From Parapedobacter sp042666505 (GTDB lineage Bacteria > Bacteroidota > Bacteroidia > Sphingobacteriales > Sphingobacteriaceae), in assembly GCF_042666505.1 (NCBI RefSeq), contig NZ_JBHTDN010000008.1, forward strand, positions 1 through 64,000: a DNA stretch of 64,000 nt, given 5' to 3'. A program made the translations under genes and the position numbers. Positions within the stretch are counted from its first letter, which is position 1. The number at the start of each line of letters is the position of its first letter. The notes beneath the pieces are model-generated. The model did no database searches. It was given only the letters and a program-made list of their open reading frames with translations, and was not told where the DNA came from. Of this stretch, positions 33,000-40,899 are shown in pieces.

Positions 33000-34067
33000 A
33001 TGAAAAGGACTAACATATTGCTTGGTGCGGTGCTGTTTATCGCCGCAGCATGCCAAGACGGCTATATCGATGATATCCAACCGGTACAACCTGGCGCAGA
33101 TGAGTCTGCGCCAGCTATAACGATGACCTATCCGCTGGAAGGTACGCTGATCCGGGTGCGCGAAGATGTGACCGCCATTGATGTCCGCTTTACGGTAACG
33201 GATGATATCGAAATAGCCAACATCGTGGTGGAGTTAAATGGTGGACAGATTGCTCAATTCAATGACTTCTTGGACTACCGCAAAGCGGTAACAACGTTTG
33301 CCTATGATGAGGTCGCCACCGGCGAGCATACCCTCTCCGTAACGGCGACAGACGTGGCCGGAAAGTCTACAACGCAATCCGTCAACTTTGAAAAGGTAGC
33401 ACCGTATCAGCCCATTTACGAGGGCGAGTTATTTTATATGCCTTTTGACGGTGAAAACACCGAGCTGGTTTCTATTACCAATCCGACCCGCGTGGGCGAT
33501 CCGGGATTTAACAACGCAGGCAAGAAAGGAAGTGCTTATGCCGGCGCCACCGATGGTTACCTTACCTTTCCTACCAATGGTCTAACCAATCCGGAGTTCA
33601 GTGCATCGTTTTGGTATAAGCTGAATGCGGTGCCAGACCGTGCCGGTATCTTGGTAATCGGCCCTCCGGGTCCAACCAATAACAACCGGACAGGGGGTTT
33701 CAGGTTGTTCAGGGAAAACGCAGGGGGAAAACAACGGATTACACTCAATGTGGGTAACGGGACGGCCGACAGCTGGTTTAACAGCGATGCGGCTTATCAT
33801 TTCGATCCGAGTTACAGCGAATGGATACATGTGGCATTTACGATCTCGGATAGTGAATGTGTGCTATACATCAACGGCGAAGTGGCGGCAAAAGGTGAGT
33901 TTACGGGAATCAGCTGGGCCGACTGCGACATCCTCTCCATTGGCTCAGGTGCACCGCGGTTCTCCGAATGGGGCCACCTGTCAGACCTAAGTCTGATAGA
34001 CGAGTTGCGCATCTTTAATAAAGTACTGACCCCCGCGGAGGTGCAGACGATAATCGGCGCAGATTGA
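33000..34067 (+). CDS. LamG-domain surface lipoprotein
   Basis: 355 residues. Lipoprotein signal 'LLGAVLFIAAACQDGYIDD' with Cys19. About residues 38-135 form an Ig/cadherin-like domain ('IDVRFTVTDDIEIANIVVELNGG', 'GEHTLSVTATDVAGKSTT'). About 145-355 is a concanavalin-like LamG domain ('LFYMPFDGENTELV', 'FSASFWYKLNAVPDRAGI', 'WIHVAFTISDSECVLYINGE', 'LIDELRIFNKVLTPAEV'). By position (third, after SusC-SusD) it takes the place of a SusE/F or SGBP surface glycan-binding protein (inference). The next gene overlaps it only in an unlikely longer form. Confidence 0.85.
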   Translation: MKRTNILLGAVLFIAAACQDGYIDDIQPVQPGADESAPAITMTYPLEGTLIRVREDVTAIDVRFTVTDDIEIANIVVELNGGQIAQFNDFLDYRKAVTTFAYDEVATGEHTLSVTATDVAGKSTTQSVNFEKVAPYQPIYEGELFYMPFDGENTELVSITNPTRVGDPGFNNAGKKGSAYAGATDGYLTFPTNGLTNPEFSASFWYKLNAVPDRAGILVIGPPGPTNNNRTGGFRLFRENAGGKQRITLNVGNGTADSWFNSDAAYHFDPSYSEWIHVAFTISDSECVLYINGEVAAKGEFTGISWADCDILSIGSGAPRFSEWGHLSDLSLIDELRIFNKVLTPAEVQTIIGAD

Positions 34068-34096
34068 TGCTTACAACGAAGAACGGAGGCGTACCG

Positions 34097-36058
34097 ATGC
34101 GATGGTTTTATATAGTCTTTGCCTGTTTGCTGGCGGGATGTAAGAAAGATCAGGTCGGTACGCTCACGCTTTTACAGGTATCGGTTGGCGAGGTGGCTTT
34201 ACCGCTCGACGGGACGGTTGCGGAAGGATTGCCGCTCGACCGGAGTATCACCTTGATGTTTTCGCAGCCGGTGGATCAGTCGACAGCGAATACTGCCATC
34301 CGCCTGACCCGCGATGGCCAGCCTGTGGCGGTAAGCTTGGCGTTTCTTTCTGGCGGAGCTCATGTGGTGGTGCACCCAAGCGGCCCGTTGCGCAGCAACA
34401 CCATATACACCCTGGTGGTTTCGGAACAACTCCGGAGCACAGGCGGCGGCCAAGGACCGGTTTATGAGGTTCAGTTTGAAACCCTGATAGAAGGCCTGCA
34501 AGTCGTCGGCATCGAGGTGGACGGCGAAAATAGAGTGCAAGATCAGGTACTGGCCGATATACCCCGCGATTTGCAAATGACACTCCGCTTTTCCAGTCCG
34601 GTTGATGACGACGCTCTGCAGGGGGCTGTCTCTTTGGCTGGAGATGGGGGCACGGCCCCGATCCAGCTCAATCTGGCTGCCGACAAACAATCGGTTACCG
34701 TGCTGAGCAGCACACCACTGAAAGGGCTCACCAAATACGAACTGCGTATCTCGGATGCATTACGGGGACAGGCGGGTGAGGTTTTTCCTGGCTTGAGCAA
34801 AGCACTCTATACCGCCGTGGACCCCACGCCGAAGTTTCCGGTTGTTTCGGATGAAGAATTGCTCACCCTGGTACAACGGCAAACATTCAACTATTTCTGG
34901 GACTTTGCCCATCCAGCCAGCGGGATGGCCCGTGAACGGAACAGTTCGGGCGACTTGGTTACAAGCGGTGGCTCGGGTTTTGGCGTCATGGCGCTGATTG
35001 TGGGGATGGAAAGGGGATTTATCTCGCGCGGCCAGGGTATCGAACGCCTGGAACGCATGATCAGTTTCTTGGAGACGGCCGATCGTTTCCACGGTGCCTG
35101 GTCACATTGGATGAATGGCAATACCGGTGCGGCAATGCCGTTCAGTGCCAACGATAACGGCGGTGACCTGGTGGAAACGTCGCTATTGATGCAAGGGCTT
35201 ATTGCGATGCGCCAATACCTCAGGGCGGCTGTCCCCACTGAAAAGCAACTGATCGACCGCATCAACGGGCTATGGCAAACCGTGGAGTGGGATTGGTACC
35301 GGCGGGATGGCCAGGATGTACTGTATTGGCACTGGTCGCCGGATAAGGGCTGGGCAATGAACCTCCCGATCCGGGGATGGAACGAGAGCTTGATTACATA
35401 CGTATTGGCGGCTGCGTCGCCGACGCATAGTATCCCGAAAACTGTTTATACCAGCGGCTGGGCGAGAAATGGCGACATACGCAATGGGGCGACGTATGAG
35501 GGTATCCCACTGCCGCTCGGTGCCGAATACGGCGGACCGCTGTTTTTAAGCCAATACTCGTTCCTCGGTATTGACCCGAGGGGCTTAAGCGACGAGTATG
35601 CCGACTATTGGACGCAGAATGTGAACCACTCGTTGATTAATTATCGGTACTGCGTACGAAATCCGCGCAGTTATGTGGGCTATAGTGAAAATTGCTGGGG
35701 GCTTACGGCCAGTGATAACCACGAAGGGTATTCTGCCCATTCGCCCACAAACGACTTAGGTGTAATCACCCCTACGGCCGCACTTTCTGCGTTCCCGTAT
35801 ACGCCGGATCAATCGATGGCGGCATTAAAGTTTTTCTACTATACCCTGGGTGATAAGCTTTGGGGAGCTTACGGGTTTTATGACGCCTTCAATATTACGC
35901 AACAATGGGTTGCCGATTCATACCTGGCCATTGATCAGGGGCCCATCATTGTGATGATTGAAAACCACCGCACCGGCCTGCTGTGGGACCTGTTCATGAG
36001 TGCACCCGAAATTAAGGCCGGCTTAAATAAACTGGCATTTGAGAGCCCGAAACTTTAA
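34097..36058 (+). CDS. GH144/glucoamylase-like enzyme with N-terminal Ig-like domains
   Basis: 653 residues from ATG 34097, set by a GGAGG 7 nt upstream and a lipoprotein signal 'MRWFYIVFACLLAGC'; a longer frame from 34064 would overlap the LamG gene. Two Big_5/SbsA-like domains occupy about residues 20-230 ('SITLMFSQPVDQSTANTAI', 'LQMTLRFSSPVDDDALQGA'). The catalytic (alpha/alpha)6 domain starts at about 255 ('LLTLVQRQTFNYFWDFAHP'). 'NDNGGDLVET' places Asp353, Asp357 and Glu360 with the spacing I recall for the acidic residues of the Chitinophaga endo-beta-1,2-glucanase (GH144). It also has 'YWHWSPDKGW', 'GGPLFLSQYSFLGIDPRGL' and 'LAIDQGPIIVMIENHRTGLLW'. Predicted endo-acting surface enzyme of PUL1. 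Confidence 0.85.
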   Translation: MRWFYIVFACLLAGCKKDQVGTLTLLQVSVGEVALPLDGTVAEGLPLDRSITLMFSQPVDQSTANTAIRLTRDGQPVAVSLAFLSGGAHVVVHPSGPLRSNTIYTLVVSEQLRSTGGGQGPVYEVQFETLIEGLQVVGIEVDGENRVQDQVLADIPRDLQMTLRFSSPVDDDALQGAVSLAGDGGTAPIQLNLAADKQSVTVLSSTPLKGLTKYELRISDALRGQAGEVFPGLSKALYTAVDPTPKFPVVSDEELLTLVQRQTFNYFWDFAHPASGMARERNSSGDLVTSGGSGFGVMALIVGMERGFISRGQGIERLERMISFLETADRFHGAWSHWMNGNTGAAMPFSANDNGGDLVETSLLMQGLIAMRQYLRAAVPTEKQLIDRINGLWQTVEWDWYRRDGQDVLYWHWSPDKGWAMNLPIRGWNESLITYVLAAASPTHSIPKTVYTSGWARNGDIRNGATYEGIPLPLGAEYGGPLFLSQYSFLGIDPRGLSDEYADYWTQNVNHSLINYRYCVRNPRSYVGYSENCWGLTASDNHEGYSAHSPTNDLGVITPTAALSAFPYTPDQSMAALKFFYYTLGDKLWGAYGFYDAFNITQQWVADSYLAIDQGPIIVMIENHRTGLLWDLFMSAPEIKAGLNKLAFESPKL

Positions 36059-36072
36059 CACGGATTGATTTT

Positions 36073-37440
36073 ATGAACAAGCTAGTAACCCATATTTTAG
36101 TAGCAGCAACAATAGGTTTTGCAAGTTGTAACGGCTCATCACCCAAACAAACAGATAACCGTGCAGCAACCGTATCCGATGATTCGCTATCCGATGATTC
36201 GCTGCTCACGCTCGTGCAACGCCAAACCTTCCAATATTTCTGGGAGGGAGCAGAGCCTGTTTCAGGCCTCGCCCGTGAGCGCATTCATATCGATGGCGAA
36301 TACCCGCAGAATGATCAGGAGGTCGTTACCATCGGCGGCAGCGGCTTTGGCCTGATGGCGCTGCTGGTTGGCATCGAGCGGCAGTTCATCACGCGGCACG
36401 AAGGGGTGGAGCGGTTTGAGCAAGTAATCGGCTATCTCGAAAAAGCCGACCGGTTCCACGGGGCTTGGCCACATTGGTTGGATGGGCCAACGGGCAAGGC
36501 CAAGCCGTTCAGTAAAAATGACAACGGAGGAGATCTCGTAGAAACCGCCTTTATGGCGCAGGCATTGATTTGCATAAGGGAGTACTTCCAGCAGGGTAAT
36601 GAACAAGAAAAGCAATTGGCTGCACGCGCCGATGCCCTCTGGAAATCCATTGAGTGGGACTGGTATCGCCAAGGGGGACAAAACGTGCTTTACTGGCACT
36701 GGAGTCCCACGGCGGGCTGGGCGGCCAACCACCCCATCAAGGGCTATGACGAGTGCCTGATCACCTACGTCCTTGCTGCTTCTTCGCCTACCCATGGTGT
36801 TCCTGCTGAGGTGTATCACAAGGGATGGGCGCGCAGCGGCGCTATCAAGTCGATGGCCGAACGGTATGGACACCCCCTTATCCTCAAACACAATGTGCCG
36901 GACAGCAACGGGGTGGGGCCACTGTTTTGGTCACACTACTCGTACCTAGGGTTAGACCCTCGAGGGTTAAAAGATGAGTATGCGGATTATTGGGAGTTAA
37001 ACCGTAATCATGCACTTATCCACCGCGATTATGCCATCGAAAACCCAAAAGGGTTTAAAGGATACGGCGAACACGCATGGGGATTTACGGCCAGCTATTC
37101 CATCAAAGGGTATGCGGCGCATAACCCCGATAACGACCTGGGTGTCATCTCGCCTACCGCAGCATTGTCGTCTTTTCCGTATACGCCCGAATACAGCATG
37201 GACGTAATACGTTATCTTTATGAACAACTGGGCGATAAGGTTTGGGGAAAATATGGCTTTTATGACGCATACAGCGAAACCGATAATTGGTTTCCGCAAC
37301 GTTACCTAGCCATAGACCAAGGGCCCATACCGGTGATGATTGAGAACCATCGCAGCGGGCTGCTCTGGAAGCTGTTTATGGGAGCGCCCGAGATCAAAGC
37401 GGGACTGAAGAAACTGGGCTTTGAAAGTCCTAAGATTTAA
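36073..37440 (+). CDS. GH144/glucoamylase-like enzyme, single-domain paralogue
   Basis: 455 residues, lipoprotein-type signal ending 'TIGFASCNGS'. It lacks the Ig-like domains of its neighbour; a short linker with a tandem SDDSL repeat leads straight into the catalytic domain ('LLTLVQRQTFQYFWEGAEP'). The acidic motif is Asp150, Asp154, Glu157 in 'NDNGGDLVET'. Shared blocks include 'LYWHWSPTAGW', 'WSHYSYLGLDPRGLKDEYADYW', 'GVISPTAALSSFPYTPEYSM' and 'LAIDQGPIPVMIENHRSGLLW'. It starts 14 bp after the first copy's stop. The pair presumably arose by duplication and may split surface and periplasmic cleavage of the same backbone (inference). Confidence 0.87.
   Translation: MNKLVTHILVAATIGFASCNGSSPKQTDNRAATVSDDSLSDDSLLTLVQRQTFQYFWEGAEPVSGLARERIHIDGEYPQNDQEVVTIGGSGFGLMALLVGIERQFITRHEGVERFEQVIGYLEKADRFHGAWPHWLDGPTGKAKPFSKNDNGGDLVETAFMAQALICIREYFQQGNEQEKQLAARADALWKSIEWDWYRQGGQNVLYWHWSPTAGWAANHPIKGYDECLITYVLAASSPTHGVPAEVYHKGWARSGAIKSMAERYGHPLILKHNVPDSNGVGPLFWSHYSYLGLDPRGLKDEYADYWELNRNHALIHRDYAIENPKGFKGYGEHAWGFTASYSIKGYAAHNPDNDLGVISPTAALSSFPYTPEYSMDVIRYLYEQLGDKVWGKYGFYDAYSETDNWFPQRYLAIDQGPIPVMIENHRSGLLWKLFMGAPEIKAGLKKLGFESPKI
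36174..36203 (+). repeat. Two-copy 15-bp tandem repeat inside the second GH144 gene
   Basis: ATCCGATGATTCGCT occurs twice, head to tail and identical (36174-36188, 36189-36203). It duplicates SDDSL in the linker between the lipidated N-terminus and the catalytic domain. In frame, so a linker-length polymorphism is possible. Confidence 0.9.
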
Positions 37441-37466
37441 CGGTGATAGGAAGATTTTTACGCCTG

Positions 37467-37524
37467 CTGCGATGCCAGCCTAGGAGATCGTAGTGTAGCG
37501 ACGGAGATCCAGATGGCATCGCAG
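37467..37524. repeat. REP-like palindrome between PUL1 genes
   Basis: 11-bp arms CTGCGATGCCA (37467-37477) and TGGCATCGCAG (37514-37524) are perfect complements around a 36-nt loop. The loop itself contains GGAGATC...GATCTCC-like arms (GGAGATCG...CGGAGATCC region). The shape and the GTAGCGACGGAGATC-type core resemble repetitive extragenic palindromes of Bacteroidota. No second copy was found in this window. Confidence 0.5.
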
Positions 37525-37603
37525 TTGGCCTAAAATGAATTGGGAATTTGGAAAACCGTATAAATAGCGAACGGCAAAAAGCAAATAACGAAAAGCAAAC
37601 AAA

Positions 37604-39370
37604 ATGAAGCATAATTGGAAATATTGCTGGCTGATTGCGATCGCATCGATACTGTGCGGTGGGATGGGCAATGCGCAGACACCCCGGACCTATTGCAACC
37701 CGATAAACATCGACTATGGTTACACGCCGATTCCCAATTTTTCCGAATGGGGTCGGCACCGGGCGACGGCCGATCCGGTTATCGTCAACTACAAAGGCGA
37801 CTATTACCTGTTCAGCACCAACCAATGGGGATACTGGTGGAGCAGTGACCTCTCACAATGGAATTTTGTATCCAAAAAATTCCTGCGCCCTTGGAATGGC
37901 GACGTGTATGACGAGCTGTGCGCTCCGGCGGTAGGCATTGTGGGCGATACCATGCTGGTCTTCGGTTCTACGTATACCGATAAGTTTACGTTGTGGATGA
38001 GCACCAACCCCAAGGAAAATCACTGGCAACCGCTTATCGACTCTTTTTCCATCGGGGGCTGGGATCCGGATTTCTTTACGGACGATAATGGCCGCTTCTA
38101 CATGTACAATGGCAGTAGCAACCGCTATCCGCTGTATGGCATCGAGCTCGACCGCCGGACGTTTGAGCCTATCGGTGCCCGCAAGGAGCTGTATTTCCTG
38201 GAAGACTGGCGTTATGGCTGGCAGCGATTCGGTGAGTATATGGACAATACGTTCCTCGACCCGTTTATCGAAGGGGCACACATGACCAAGCATAACGGGA
38301 AGTACTACCTGCAATATGCCGCACCGGGCACCGAGTTCAGTGGCTACGCGGATGGCGTGGCCGTGGGCGACAGTCCGCTGGGGCCGTTTACCACACAGTC
38401 AGATCCACTGAGCTATAAGCCGGGGGGCTTTGCACGGGGCGCCGGCCACGGCTCTACCTTCCGGGATAACGACGGCAACTACTGGCATGTGGCTACCATT
38501 GCCTTGGGGGTGAAAAATAATTTCGAGCGGCGGCTGGGCATGTGGCCGGCAGGCTTCGACGCCGATGGGGTCATGTACGCCAATACTGCCTTCGGCGACT
38601 ATCCGCATTACCTGCCTAACGGGGCCGCCAATCATCTCGAAAGCCGGTTCACGGGCTGGATGCTGCTTAATTATAATAAGCCCGTGCAGGTGTCGTCTAC
38701 CTTAGGCGCGGCTTATCCGGCCAACCACGCGGTAGACGAAAGCATGAAGACCTATTGGAGCGCTTCCACCGGCGATAAGGGTGAATGGATACAGAGCGAC
38801 TTGGGTGAGGTGAGCACCATACATGCTGTGCAGATCAACTATGCCGATCAGGATGCCGACAGCGCTTTTCTCGGAAAGATGGACAAAATTTATCACCAAT
38901 ACATCCTGTCCTATTCGGAGGATGGCCGCAAGTGGCGTGTGCTAAAAGACAAAAGCCGCAACCAAACGGATATTCCCCATGAGTACGTCGAACTGGAAAC
39001 CCCAGTGAAAGCGAGGTACGTCAAATTGGAAAACGTCCACATGCCCACCGGTAAATTTGCCATCAGCGGTCTCCGGGTGTTTGGCAAAGGCCAGGGAAGC
39101 AAACCGGCGTCAGTCGAGGATTTCATCATTCTGCGGACGGAAAAGGATAAGCGCAGTGCTTGGCTGAAATGGGGCCCTGTGGACGATGCGTATGCGTATA
39201 ACATCTACACCGGCTTGGCGCCGGATAAGCTATATAACTGCATTATGGTGCATGGTGCCAACGAATATTACTACAAGGCGATGGACAGCCAGAAGCCATA
39301 TTATTTCTGCATCGAAGCGGTCAATGAAAACGGGGTGTCAGTACGGAGCGAAGTAAAACGTGTTGATTAA
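37604..39370 (+). CDS. GH43-like glycosidase with discoidin and FN3-like domains
   Basis: 588 residues with a signal peptide (ending GGMGNA, then QTPRTYCNP). The five-bladed propeller at about residues 25-340 has 'YCNPINIDYGYTP', the likely base Asp in 'HRATADPVIVNYKGDYYLF', the middle Asp in 'GGWDPDFFTDDNG', and the likely acid Glu in 'PFIEGAHMTKHNGKYYLQY'. An F5/8 type C module follows at about 365-500 ('PANHAVDESMKTYWSA', 'WIQSDLGEVSTIHAVQI', 'ISGLRVFGKG'). The end is FN3-like ('SAWLKWGPVDDAYAYNIY'). GH43 members cut arabinose, xylose or galactose linkages, so it should trim side chains of the PUL1 substrate; the sugar is not determinable here. It is separated from GH144 by a 163-bp gap holding a palindrome. 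Confidence 0.87.
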   Translation: MKHNWKYCWLIAIASILCGGMGNAQTPRTYCNPINIDYGYTPIPNFSEWGRHRATADPVIVNYKGDYYLFSTNQWGYWWSSDLSQWNFVSKKFLRPWNGDVYDELCAPAVGIVGDTMLVFGSTYTDKFTLWMSTNPKENHWQPLIDSFSIGGWDPDFFTDDNGRFYMYNGSSNRYPLYGIELDRRTFEPIGARKELYFLEDWRYGWQRFGEYMDNTFLDPFIEGAHMTKHNGKYYLQYAAPGTEFSGYADGVAVGDSPLGPFTTQSDPLSYKPGGFARGAGHGSTFRDNDGNYWHVATIALGVKNNFERRLGMWPAGFDADGVMYANTAFGDYPHYLPNGAANHLESRFTGWMLLNYNKPVQVSSTLGAAYPANHAVDESMKTYWSASTGDKGEWIQSDLGEVSTIHAVQINYADQDADSAFLGKMDKIYHQYILSYSEDGRKWRVLKDKSRNQTDIPHEYVELETPVKARYVKLENVHMPTGKFAISGLRVFGKGQGSKPASVEDFIILRTEKDKRSAWLKWGPVDDAYAYNIYTGLAPDKLYNCIMVHGANEYYYKAMDSQKPYYFCIEAVNENGVSVRSEVKRVD

Positions 39371-39381
39371 CTGGTGAAGAA

Positions 39382-40878
39382 ATGAGAAAGATTGGCCTGT
39401 TTTTGGGATTGTTCGGGTGGTGCGTTGCAGCACTGGGACAATCGACGGACAAACCCGTTAACGTGGTTTTCATTTTGAGTGACGACCACCGGTATGACTT
39501 TATGGGATTCATGGATAAAGTGCCGAATCTGGAGACCCCAAACATGGATCGCATGGCCCGGGAGGGCGCTCATCTTCAGCATGCGTTTGTTTCTACGGCG
39601 CTCTGTTCGCCTAGCAGAGCCTCCATCCTCACGGGTCAATACGCGCATACGCATACCATTGTAGATAACAATGCACCGTTGCCGGAAGGCTTGACTTTTT
39701 TTCCGCAGTATATGCAGGAAAAGGGGTATAAGACCGGGTTTTTCGGCAAATGGCATATGGGCAACGAAGATAGCGGTGTACAGCCTGGCTTCGACCAATG
39801 GGTGAGTTTCCGGGGGCAGGGGGTCTACTATTCGCCTACGTTTAACATCAACGGAAAGGAAATCAAACAACCCGAAGGCAGCTATACCACGGATCTGTTG
39901 ACCAACTACGCCATAGACTGGCTCGGTACCTTGGATCGCGATCAGCCCTTTTTTCTTTACCTGTCGCATAAGGGCGTTCATGCGGAGTTCAATCCCGCGG
40001 AACGGCACCGCGGCAGCTACCACGATATGCCCATTGTCTGTCCGCCTTCCATGTACCTCACGGCAACCGATAGCAGCAGACGCGTAGGCATTGAAACACC
40101 CTATGACGGACCGGTTAATCTCGATGGCATTCCGGATTGGGTAAGGAAGCAGCGTTACAGCTGGCATGGCGTAGATTACATGTACGACGGACAGATCGTT
40201 TTCGAGGATTTTTATCGGCAGTATTGCGAGACCTTGCGGAGCGTGGATGAAAGTATCGGATCGGTAATCGCGTGGCTTGAGAAAGAAGGGTTAGCCGAAA
40301 ATACGCTGGTGCTTTACATGGGCGACAATGGCTTTCTGCTCGGTGAACAGGGATTGATCGATAAGCGCAATGCCTATGAGGCGTCGATGCGCGTGCCGCT
40401 ATTGGCGTGGTCACCGAAATTCATCAAGCCGCATACACGGGTTGACCAGATGGTGATGAATGTGGATATCGCACCTACCGTGCTCGATTTGGTGGGCATT
40501 AAAAAGCCTGAACAGATGCAAGGGTATTCCTTTTTGCCGTTGCTGCAAGGTAAATCCATTACTGGCTGGCGTGAGCGCGTTTTCTACGAATACTATTGGG
40601 AGTGGGCATTTCCGCAAACACCTACCATTTTTGCTGTCCGCACCGACCGCTATAAATACATTTTCAATCATGGATTGTGGGACACCAATGAACTGTATGA
40701 CCTGCAATCCGACCCCTACGAGATGAATAACCTCATCCGGGATGCGGGATCGCAGGAAATAGCTGGGCAATTAAAAAAAGAATTGTGGGACTGGATGGCG
40801 TCTACAGGCGGGATGCAGATACCACTCAAAAGGATTGAACAGAAGCGCATCGATCACCGTTATCGCGGAACGTATTAA
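39382..40878 (+). CDS. Cys-type sulfatase (S1 family)
   Basis: 498 residues with a signal peptide (FLGLFGWCVAALG, then QSTDK). The metal site begins 'VVFILSDDHRYDFMG' and the sulfatase signature is C75-S-P-S-R79 in 'TALCSPSRASILTGQY', where Cys75 must become formylglycine. Also present: 'GFFGKWHMG', 'FFLYLSHKGVHAEF', and 'VLYMGDNGFLLGEQGLIDKRNAYE' with the second metal and Lys/Arg sites. A C-terminal subdomain 'RYKYIFNHGLWDTNELYDLQSDPYEMNNLI' is typical. It removes sulfate from a glycan; the substrate is unknown. Encoded 11 bp after GH43 and 21 bp before GH3, so within PUL1. The FGE gene at 340-1446 could mature it. Confidence 0.94.
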   Translation: MRKIGLFLGLFGWCVAALGQSTDKPVNVVFILSDDHRYDFMGFMDKVPNLETPNMDRMAREGAHLQHAFVSTALCSPSRASILTGQYAHTHTIVDNNAPLPEGLTFFPQYMQEKGYKTGFFGKWHMGNEDSGVQPGFDQWVSFRGQGVYYSPTFNINGKEIKQPEGSYTTDLLTNYAIDWLGTLDRDQPFFLYLSHKGVHAEFNPAERHRGSYHDMPIVCPPSMYLTATDSSRRVGIETPYDGPVNLDGIPDWVRKQRYSWHGVDYMYDGQIVFEDFYRQYCETLRSVDESIGSVIAWLEKEGLAENTLVLYMGDNGFLLGEQGLIDKRNAYEASMRVPLLAWSPKFIKPHTRVDQMVMNVDIAPTVLDLVGIKKPEQMQGYSFLPLLQGKSITGWRERVFYEYYWEWAFPQTPTIFAVRTDRYKYIFNHGLWDTNELYDLQSDPYEMNNLIRDAGSQEIAGQLKKELWDWMASTGGMQIPLKRIEQKRIDHRYRGTY

Positions 40879-40899
40879 CTAACATTAAATTTTCAACAC

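Noticed and set aside
34064..34096. Longer GH144 start overlapping the LamG gene.
   Set aside because: ATG 34097 has GGAGG at 7 nt and a clean lipoprotein signal; the extension would put 11 polar residues before it.
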